Positions 45,069 through 51,214 of a stretch of DNA of 51,214 nt are shown here, piece by piece. The notes below the pieces were generated by a model that worked only from the letters and a program-made list of their open reading frames with translations, did not search any database and was not told the DNA's origin. Position 1 is the first letter of the stretch, and every line of letters starts with the position of its first letter. The stretch spans positions 1-51,214 of the forward strand of contig NZ_JANYGL010000161.1 in the NCBI RefSeq assembly GCF_025362435.1, read 5' to 3'. The DNA comes from Polymorphobacter sp. Its GTDB lineage: Bacteria; Pseudomonadota; Alphaproteobacteria; Sphingomonadales; Sphingomonadaceae. Made by a program: the position numbers and the translations under genes.

Positions 45069-48000
45069 TTAGCCCGCCATTGCCGCCCGCGCCTGGCTCG
45101 CGAGGTGCGCGAGCATCGCCGTCGTCACCGGCCCGCCGCTCCGGGCACGCGCGATCGGCCCAGCGATTCGCGTCAGGCGGTCGGCGTTGTTTGCCTCCCA
45201 CTCGGCGACGGCCGCAGTCGGATCGCCACCTGCCGGCACGATGCGGCGGAGCAGGTCGAGGCGCAGCGCCTCGAAATCACGCACCAGCCCGGCCTGCAGC
45301 AGCCGCTCCCACGGATCGGCAGGGGTCAGCGCCGCAGTCGCGCCCTTGGCCCAGTCGAGCCCGGTCGCCTCGCCGAGCCCGGTATAGGCGCTGGCGATCG
45401 CCGCTTCGGGAACCCCGAGGTCGGCGGCGAGCAGTCCGGTCCCGACCGCGCCGTCGAGCGAGGTGATCCGGACGAGCTGTGCCGCGACATCGGCGGGTGC
45501 CCCCATCGCCGCAAGCCGCGCGGCGAAGCGATCGATCTGCGCCTTCGGTTCGGGCCGAAGCAGTTGCCCAAGCGCATCGCCAAGCCGGGCGACGCCGGGC
45601 GCAAGCCGCTCGACCAGCGCCGCGGGAGCGAGGCAGCTTCCGGCGCGCAGCAGGTCGGCCATCTGCATCCGTAGCGCCGCGACCGCGTCGACGTGGAGGT
45701 CGAGATGGACCGTCCCCGCCACCGGGGCGGCGTCGATCGCCGTCCACAGGCCGCGGAAGTCGAACAGGTCGCGTGCGGCGACGAACGCCCCGGCGACCTC
45801 GGCGAGGTCGACCCCGAACTCCTCGGCAAGCTCAAACGGCAGGGTCAGCCCGCCACGGTTGACCAGTTCGTTCGCCAGCTTGGTCGCGATCAGCTCGCGG
45901 CGCAGCCGGTGATCGTCGATCGCGGCGGCGAAACGCTCCTGCATCGCCTGCGGAAAGGCGGCGTGGAGGTCGGGGACGAGCAGCGCGTCGGTCACCAGCG
46001 GGCTGACGACGAGCGCGTCGTAGACCGCCATCTTGGCGTAGGCGAGGACGACCGCGAGCTCGGGACGCTCGAGCCCCTGCCCCGACCGGCCGCGCTGCGC
46101 CAGCACGTCGTCGGACGCCAGCCCCTCGACCTTGCGGTCGAGTTCGGCGGCGCCGTCCTCGAGCATCTCGATCAGCCGGATATGCCCCGGCAGCGCCGCG
46201 ACCCCGCCGCGTTCGGCGATGCTCAGCGCCTGCGTCTGAAGGATGTTGTCGCGGAGCACGAGCGCGGCGACGTCGTCGGTCATCGACGCCAGCAGTTCGT
46301 TGCGCGCCTCCTCGGTCAGCCGCCCGGCGGCGACCTCGGCGTTGAGCGCGATCTTGATGTTGACCTCGTTGTCTGAGCAGTCGACCCCGGCCGAATTGTC
46401 GATGAAGTCGGTGTTGAGGCGCCCGCCCTTGCCGGCGAACTCGATCCGGCCGGCCTGCGTCAGGCCGAGGTTGGCGCCTTCGCCGACGACCTTCGCACCG
46501 ATCATCCGGCCGTCGATCCGGTGCGCGTCGTTGGCCCGGTCGCCGACGTCGTTGTTCGATTCGCCCGACGCCTTGACGTAGGTGCCGATGCCGCCGAACC
46601 ACAACAGGTCGACCTTCGCCGTCAGGATCGCGACGATCAGTTCTGACGGCGACAGCGTGTCGGCGGCGATGCCGAGCGCGGTCTTGACCTCGGCGCTGAT
46701 CGGAATCGCCTTCTGGCTGCGCGGGAACACCCCGCCGCCCGCCGATAGCAGCGCCTTGTCGTAATCGTCCCACGACGAGCGCGGCAGCACGAACAGCCGC
46801 TGGCGCTCGGCGAAGCTTGCAGCGGCATCGGGACTCGGATCGAGGAAGATGTGGCGGTGGTCGAACGCCGCCTGCAGGCGGATGGCGGGCGACAGCAGCA
46901 TGCCGTTGCCGAAGACGTCGCCCGACATGTCGCCGACGCCGACGACCGTCGTCGGCTCGGTCTGGACGTCATGGCCGAGCTCGCGGAAGTGGTGTTGGAC
47001 CGATATCCACGCGCCCTTCGCGGTGATCGCCATCGCCTTGTGATCGTAGCCGACGCGGCCGCCCGAGGCGAAAGCATCGCCGAGCCAGAACCCTGCGTCG
47101 AGGGCGATCTGGTTCGCGGTATCGGAAAAGGTCGCAGTGCCCTTGTCGGCGGCGACGACGAGATACGGGTCGGGGGCGTCGCGGCAGACGACGTGCGCCG
47201 GCGGGATGTTGCTGCCGTCGACCGCGAGATTGTCGGTCAATGACAGCAAGGCACGGACGAAGATCTTGTACGCCTCGGTCCCCTCGGTGAGCCACGCGTC
47301 GCGGTTTGACGGGGCGGGCAGCAGCTTGGGATAGAAGCCGCCCTTGGCGCCGGTCGGGACGATGACGGTGTTCTTGACCTTCTGCGCCTTGACCAGCCCA
47401 AGCACTTCGGTGCGGAAGTCGTCGCGGCGATCGGACCAGCGCAGGCCACCGCGCGCGATCGGGCCGTAGCGCAAATGGATACCCTCGACGCGCGGGCTGA
47501 ATACCCAGATCTCGCGGTACGGCACCGGGCGCGGCAGCCCGGGGACGGCGCTGCTGTCGAGCTTGAACGCGAGCGCCTCGGGACCGCCCGGAACGAAGGC
47601 GTTGGTCCGCAGCGTCGCTGCGATCACCGCGCGGTAGAGGCGGAGGATGCGGTCGTCGTCGATCGCGGTGACGGCGGCAAGCCCGGCATCGATTGCATCG
47701 GTCGATGTGTCGCCTGCGCTCTTGAACCGGCCGCGGAAGAAGCGGACGAGGTCGCGCGTGATCGCGGGATAGCGGCGGAGCGAATCGACCACGGTCATCA
47801 GGCCGTAGCTGACTCCGGTCTGGCGGAGGTAGCGGAAGTAGGCGCGCAGCCAGCCCGCTTCCTCGGCGTCGAGCCCGGCGGCGATGACGAGCGCGTTGAA
47901 GCCGTCGTTCTCCTGCGCACCGAGCAGAACCGCGGTCAGCGCCGGTTCGACGCGCGACCTGAGCCCGGCGAGGTCGAAGCTCGTCGCGGTATCGGCGGCT

Positions 48001-49781
48001 TCGAGGAGGAAGTCGTGGACCCAGCCGGCGCCGCCGTCGAGGTCGAAAGGAAACTCCTCGATCACCCGCAGCCCGAAGTTCTCGAGCACCGGGACCGCGT
48101 CCGACAGCGCGATGATCTTGCCGGTACGATAGATCTTGAGGCGGAGTTGGTGGTCGAGATCGCCGTCGCGACGGTAGAGCCGGACCGCCCGCCCGCGGTC
48201 GTCCTCGAGCCCCGACAACGCGACCATGTCGGCGGCCGCTTCTACCGCCGAATATTGCGCCCGGTAGCTCGCCGAAAACCCCTTGCCGCTGGCGAGCGTC
48301 AACCGGGCGGCGCGCGCCGGTCCGACCGCTTCGATCAACGCCGTCTCGAGCGCCTCGTCCCAGCCGCGGACCAATGCGTCGAGCCGCGAGTCGAGCGCCG
48401 CCTCGTCGATCTCGCCGACGTCGTGCTGGACCGCGATGACATAATGGACGCGCGCCAATCCCTCGGCGCGCAGCTCGACTTCATAGCGGGTCAGCGTGCC
48501 ATCGAACGCCGTCGTCAGCATCGCCCCGACGCTCTCGCGGACACCGCTGGTGTAGGCGTCGCGCGGGACATAGACGAGCACCGAGACGAAGCGCCCGAAG
48601 GCGTCGGCGCGCGCGAACAGCTTGGGCCGAGGCCGGTCGAGCAGCGACAGCAGCCCGAGCGCCATCGTCCGCAACCGCGCCGGCGTCGTCTCGAACAGCT
48701 CCTCGCGGGGGAAGCCCTCGATAACATGCGCCAGCGCCTTGCCGGTGTGCCCCTTCGGATCGAAGCCGAGCGCGTCGGTGATCCCCGCAACCTTGCGGCG
48801 GAGCAGCGGGACGTTGCGCGGGCTAGTCGCCAGCGCGGCGCTGGTGAACAGCCCGACGAAGCGCGTCTCGGCGACCGCCCGGCCCTCGCGATCGAAGGTC
48901 TTGACCGCGATCAGGTCGGCGTTGACCCGGCGATGGACGGTCGACACCGCCCCGGCCTTGGTGATCAGCAGCGGTTCGGGCGACGTCAGGAAGCGCCGCA
49001 GCGACGCGGATGCCTCCGGGCCGTCGTCGTCCCACACCTTGAAGCCGGGATCACGCAGCAAGCCCAAGCCAGCTGCATCGGGCAGCTCATTGCCGTTGCC
49101 GTCGAGCACGTAACGCCGCGTCCCGAGCAGGGTAAAGCGGTCGGCCGCGAGCCATTCGAGGAACGCCATCGCCTCGGCGCTCGCATGCGGCGCGATCGGC
49201 GGCGGGTTCTCGCCGAGCGCGCGCGTAGTCTCCTGGAGCATCGCCAGCATTGCCGGCCAGTCGTCGACCGCAGCGCGGACATCGGCGAGGACGCGGCCGA
49301 GCGCCTCCAGGAGCTCCGCCCGGCTGCGCGCGCCGGCGCGTTCGAGCTCGATGTAGATGATCGATTCGCGCGTCGCGCCCTCGGGAACCGCACCGGCACC
49401 GATCCCGATCAGCTTGACCAGCCGCCCCTCGGCATCGCGGCGGACGTCGACGATCGGATGGAGCAGGCGGTCGATGCCGAGGCCCGCGGCAGTGATCGCC
49501 AGCGACACCGAGTCGACGAGGAAGGGCATGTTGTCGTTGACGATCGCCAGCGCCAGACGCCGCCGCCCGGGATGCGCGCGCTCGGCGGTCGCCGCCTCGA
49601 GCGATATGACCGGGGTGCCGGGGTGCCGGACCGCCGCCGCCGCCTCTACGAAGGCGACGATCCGCGCCGCGGCGGCTCCGTCGATATTGTCGGCTTCTCC
49701 GGGCAGCGCCGAATCGAACAATGCCGCGGCCAATGCGCGTTCACCCGACGTCACGCCGCCGGTTTGCTCGATCGTCGCCAT
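45069..49781 (-). CDS. Large NAD-dependent glutamate dehydrogenase
   Basis: A 1570-residue enzyme that deaminates glutamate to 2-oxoglutarate with NAD, feeding carbon from amino acids into the TCA cycle. The size is that of the bacterial 180-kDa GDH family. The N-terminal 700 residues form the ACT-like and helical regulatory segments (for example NDNMPFLVDSVSLAI). The catalytic core follows GPIARGGLRWSDRRDDFRTE, with IVPTGAKGGFYPK holding the catalytic Lys region, then DMSGDVFGNGML and the nucleotide-binding part. The ATG giving MATIEQTGG is chosen because GGGAG lies six bases before it; ATG and GTG codons 15 and 21 bases upstream are less well placed. It is convergent with the efflux operon. 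Some homologues respond to amino acids and TCA metabolites. Confidence 0.95.
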   Translation of the reverse strand: MATIEQTGGVTSGERALAAALFDSALPGEADNIDGAAAARIVAFVEAAAAVRHPGTPVISLEAATAERAHPGRRRLALAIVNDNMPFLVDSVSLAITAAGLGIDRLLHPIVDVRRDAEGRLVKLIGIGAGAVPEGATRESIIYIELERAGARSRAELLEALGRVLADVRAAVDDWPAMLAMLQETTRALGENPPPIAPHASAEAMAFLEWLAADRFTLLGTRRYVLDGNGNELPDAAGLGLLRDPGFKVWDDDGPEASASLRRFLTSPEPLLITKAGAVSTVHRRVNADLIAVKTFDREGRAVAETRFVGLFTSAALATSPRNVPLLRRKVAGITDALGFDPKGHTGKALAHVIEGFPREELFETTPARLRTMALGLLSLLDRPRPKLFARADAFGRFVSVLVYVPRDAYTSGVRESVGAMLTTAFDGTLTRYEVELRAEGLARVHYVIAVQHDVGEIDEAALDSRLDALVRGWDEALETALIEAVGPARAARLTLASGKGFSASYRAQYSAVEAAADMVALSGLEDDRGRAVRLYRRDGDLDHQLRLKIYRTGKIIALSDAVPVLENFGLRVIEEFPFDLDGGAGWVHDFLLEAADTATSFDLAGLRSRVEPALTAVLLGAQENDGFNALVIAAGLDAEEAGWLRAYFRYLRQTGVSYGLMTVVDSLRRYPAITRDLVRFFRGRFKSAGDTSTDAIDAGLAAVTAIDDDRILRLYRAVIAATLRTNAFVPGGPEALAFKLDSSAVPGLPRPVPYREIWVFSPRVEGIHLRYGPIARGGLRWSDRRDDFRTEVLGLVKAQKVKNTVIVPTGAKGGFYPKLLPAPSNRDAWLTEGTEAYKIFVRALLSLTDNLAVDGSNIPPAHVVCRDAPDPYLVVAADKGTATFSDTANQIALDAGFWLGDAFASGGRVGYDHKAMAITAKGAWISVQHHFRELGHDVQTEPTTVVGVGDMSGDVFGNGMLLSPAIRLQAAFDHRHIFLDPSPDAAASFAERQRLFVLPRSSWDDYDKALLSAGGGVFPRSQKAIPISAEVKTALGIAADTLSPSELIVAILTAKVDLLWFGGIGTYVKASGESNNDVGDRANDAHRIDGRMIGAKVVGEGANLGLTQAGRIEFAGKGGRLNTDFIDNSAGVDCSDNEVNIKIALNAEVAAGRLTEEARNELLASMTDDVAALVLRDNILQTQALSIAERGGVAALPGHIRLIEMLEDGAAELDRKVEGLASDDVLAQRGRSGQGLERPELAVVLAYAKMAVYDALVVSPLVTDALLVPDLHAAFPQAMQERFAAAIDDHRLRRELIATKLANELVNRGGLTLPFELAEEFGVDLAEVAGAFVAARDLFDFRGLWTAIDAAPVAGTVHLDLHVDAVAALRMQMADLLRAGSCLAPAALVERLAPGVARLGDALGQLLRPEPKAQIDRFAARLAAMGAPADVAAQLVRITSLDGAVGTGLLAADLGVPEAAIASAYTGLGEATGLDWAKGATAALTPADPWERLLQAGLVRDFEALRLDLLRRIVPAGGDPTAAVAEWEANNADRLTRIAGPIARARSGGPVTTAMLAHLASQARAAMAG

Positions 49782-49857
49782 GTTCAACTCCCGCATCGGC
49801 ACGCGGTCGCGCTTATGCGTCGGGGCGGCTGCGACGACAAGGCGGGCGACGTTCGCT

Positions 49858-50436
49858 TCAGCGAGCCGGGCGGGCCGGGATCGTCGGACGGCGGCTCAGC
49901 GACGCCCAGAGTTCGTGCCGCAGCTGCTCGCTCTCGAACACCGCCAGCGCTTCGGTCCAGGTGATCACTGCACACGCCGCCCGTCCAGCCGCTCCCCGGG
50001 CAAGCGGCAGTACGACGCCGCGCGTCAGCAGTGTCGCGGGGCCGCCAGCCGGTCGGGCAAAGCCCCCTTCGATCCGCACCGGCGTCGCATCGCGGTCGCT
50101 TTCGAGTGCGGCGAGGAGCAAGGCTTGCTCGAACGGCACAGCTGTCGACAAGGCTCCGGCACCGAGGCCGAACGTCGTTGCAATTGGCGCCCCTGCCTCA
50201 CGCACGCCGGCACCACCGCCGTCGTCAACCTCGAGCCAGACGATATTGGGCAGCCAGTCGGCGTCGAGCATCGCCCTGAAGTCGGCGGCGGCAAGCTGCC
50301 CGCGGGCGCAGCGGTCGGTCCACTCGGCAACGATCCGCCCGCAAAGCCGCCGATCGTTGACCCCGGCGAAGCGCGGCGGCAAGTCGAATGCCGCTTCGCG
50401 CCAATGGCGTTGGTCGATGATCGACGCATGTTTCAC
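49858..50436 (-). CDS. Conserved hypothetical protein, PAS_5-like
   Basis: A 192-residue soluble protein from a GTG with an excellent Shine-Dalgarno GAGGA six bases upstream. The frame stays open to a TTG at 50511, but the ribosome binding site supports the shorter form. The pattern WTDRCARGQLAAADFRAMLDADWLPNIVWLEV, then a small variable part, then GVVLPLARGAAGRAACAVITW, resembles the PAS_5 sensor domain common in alphaproteobacteria. That match is from memory of the pattern, not a search. It lies 76 bases upstream of the glutamate dehydrogenase gene on the same strand and may be cotranscribed with it, hinting at a linked regulatory role that the sequence does not prove. Confidence 0.6.
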   Translation of the reverse strand: MKHASIIDQRHWREAAFDLPPRFAGVNDRRLCGRIVAEWTDRCARGQLAAADFRAMLDADWLPNIVWLEVDDGGGAGVREAGAPIATTFGLGAGALSTAVPFEQALLLAALESDRDATPVRIEGGFARPAGGPATLLTRGVVLPLARGAAGRAACAVITWTEALAVFESEQLRHELWASLSRRPTIPARPAR

Positions 50437-50536
50437 CGGCAGTCCTCGAAAATCGGGAGCGACAATCGAGGTAACGGCGGCAATCGCCGCTACTTGCTTG
50501 TATCCCGCCAAACCCGCTGCTATGCCGCCGCACCAC

Positions 50537-50612
50537 GCCGCTTTAGCTCAGCTGGTAGAGCACATCATTCGTAATGATGGGGTCGGAGGTTCGAGTCCTC
50601 TAAGCGGCACCA
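50537..50612 (+). tRNA. tRNA-Thr (anticodon CGT)
   Basis: A complete 76-base cloverleaf with encoded CCA. Acceptor arm GCCGCTT (50537-50543) pairs with AAGCGGC (50602-50608), with discriminator A and CCA at 50609-50612. The D-arm region is AGCTCAGCTGGTAGAGC. The anticodon stem CATCA/TGATG encloses the loop TTCGTAA with anticodon CGT, reading the threonine codon ACG. The T-arm GGAGGTTCGAGTCCTC carries the conserved TTCGA. All invariant positions look normal. Confidence 0.97.
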
Positions 50613-51011
50613 AATATCACAACAACTTAGACATCCGAACCGCAGCCGAGAACGGGCGGTTCTGGCGGCTGACAATCACCGGGCAATCACGAGAGACGAT
50701 TTCGCATCGATGGCGGGCGGCGGTGCGCCACGGGCAACCCAGAAAGCTGCTAAAGTTGCTAAAGTCGCTAAAGATCGCGGTTAGCTGCGCGGCGTCGATT
50801 AGCTTGCGAGCGCGCCTCAATGATCCGCGACCTATGGACCCGCACCGGCGAGCATCGCGACATTGCAAGCAGGACGCCGCCCGGCGGGCGCTCGCGAAGT
50901 ATCTTATCGAGCGCATGGGAATGGCGAAGCGGGAGGTTACGCGGTCGCTTCTGTCACCCGATCGGGGTCGTTATGCACCTATTCTGGCAGCATAGCGTCT
51001 GCTTGACGCCC
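50613..51011. other. 400-base stretch downstream of tRNA-Thr without a convincing gene
   Basis: No recognisable gene. One plus-strand frame is open from inside the tRNA to a stop at 50782-50784 and ends in a Lys/Ala repeat (KAAKVAKVAKDRG), encoded by three near-identical 9-base units at about 50749-50775; its only internal ATG (50710) would give 24 residues. A second plus-strand frame, 50834-50995, would give 53 residues, ending REVTRSLLSPDRGRYAPILAA. Neither has a good ribosome binding site. The stretch may be a relic of an element once inserted at the tRNA 3' end, but no flanking repeat of the tRNA end is visible inside the window. Confidence 0.4.
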
Positions 51012-51214
51012 TCACTGCGCGTTGAGATACTTCACCACTACCATACGGGTGGACGTTTTTTCGATCGCGCTGGAGTACCCGCTCGCAAAGGCGTTGTTGC
51101 CGCTGGCATAGGAATTGCCGCCGCCGACGAAACCGGTTGTGCGAACATCCTGCCCGTCGACGATGAGAGCATTCCCCCCTGCGACCGCTACCCGCTTGGC
51201 AATTGCCGGCGAGC
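51012..51214 (-). CDS. C-terminal part of an unidentified protein (5' end beyond window)
   Basis: The minus-strand frame is open from the right edge to a TGA at 51012-51014 and encodes about 66 residues. The composition looks genuinely coding: VAVAGGNALIVDGQDVRTTG, then a Gly/Asn/Ser/Ala-rich segment (GGGNSYASGNNAFASGYSS), then a final strand-like STRMVVVKYLNAQ. The middle loosely recalls the short Gly/Ala/Ser repeats of surface-exposed beta-rolls, but no membrane-anchor motif is present and I do not assign a family. Confidence 0.6.
   Translation of the reverse strand, partial: SPAIAKRVAVAGGNALIVDGQDVRTTGFVGGGNSYASGNNAFASGYSSAIEKTSTRMVVVKYLNAQ

Noticed and set aside
47475-49964. An 829-codon open frame on the plus strand opposite the glutamate dehydrogenase gene
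   Set aside because: It is a GC-driven shadow: composition dominated by Arg, Asp, Glu, Gly and Ala with no domain, while the minus strand encodes a full-length recognised enzyme.
50746-50775. Short tandem repeat as the start of a CRISPR array
   Set aside because: Only three 9-base units without spacers; no cas genes and no other repeat-spacer structure anywhere in the window.

Overview
The window is high-GC chromosomal DNA that reads as an alphaproteobacterium of the order Sphingomonadales. The reasons are the alphaproteobacterial gene order of the division and cell-wall (dcw) cluster, the giant 1570-residue NAD-dependent glutamate dehydrogenase, the System I cytochrome c maturation genes, and a carrier-protein glycan-modification cassette of the kind expected where glyceryl-bearing sphingans are made. 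Placement in Sphingosinicellaceae or Sphingomonadaceae is an inference. Coding density is very high, with many ATGA start/stop overlaps, so most genes fall into a few operons.

Layout. (1) About 1-12664, minus strand: mraZ-rsmH-ftsL-ftsI-murE-murF-mraY-murD-ftsW-murG-murC, one nearly gap-free operon for lipid II synthesis and septal peptidoglycan assembly. murC runs off the left edge. The operon is interrupted only by a GC-rich inverted-repeat pair between mraY and murD. The 350-base leader upstream of mraZ holds TGGGN direct repeats (candidate MraZ operators) and two DnaA-box-like sites, one perfect. (2) 13016-16017: a small membrane protein, a cysteine synthase and an orphan peptide-binding lipoprotein. 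(3) 16038-25319: a glycan locus. A polysaccharide pyruvyl transferase diverges from a tight operon of acyl carrier protein, FkbH-like enzyme, SGNH-like protein, MBOAT acyltransferase, a second SGNH-like paralogue and a VOC protein, followed by an O-antigen polymerase/ligase-like membrane protein. (4) 25262-29447, minus: ccmF-dsbE-ccmH-ccmI, the late part of cytochrome c maturation. (5) 29518-31592: a SpoU-type RNA methyltransferase, a DUF2188-like protein and a KirBac-like potassium channel. (6) 31648-35490: a periplasmic aldehyde oxidoreductase of the PaoABC type. (7) 35581-44897: a complete MdtABC-type RND efflux operon with its outer-membrane channel. (8) 45069-51214: the NAD-glutamate dehydrogenase, a PAS_5-like protein, tRNA-Thr(CGT), a poorly coding 400-base stretch, and the 3' end of an unidentified gene.

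The most interesting unit is the cassette in region 3. Its parts correspond one for one to the Dlt system (ligase, carrier protein, MBOAT channel, SGNH-like extracytoplasmic transferase), with an FkbH-type enzyme in place of the adenylating ligase DltA. FkbH-family enzymes load a glyceryl group from 1,3-bisphosphoglycerate onto a carrier protein, and native gellan made by sphingomonads carries L-glyceryl esters. I therefore infer a carrier-protein-dependent glycerylation (or related hydroxyacylation) system for a cell-surface polysaccharide.
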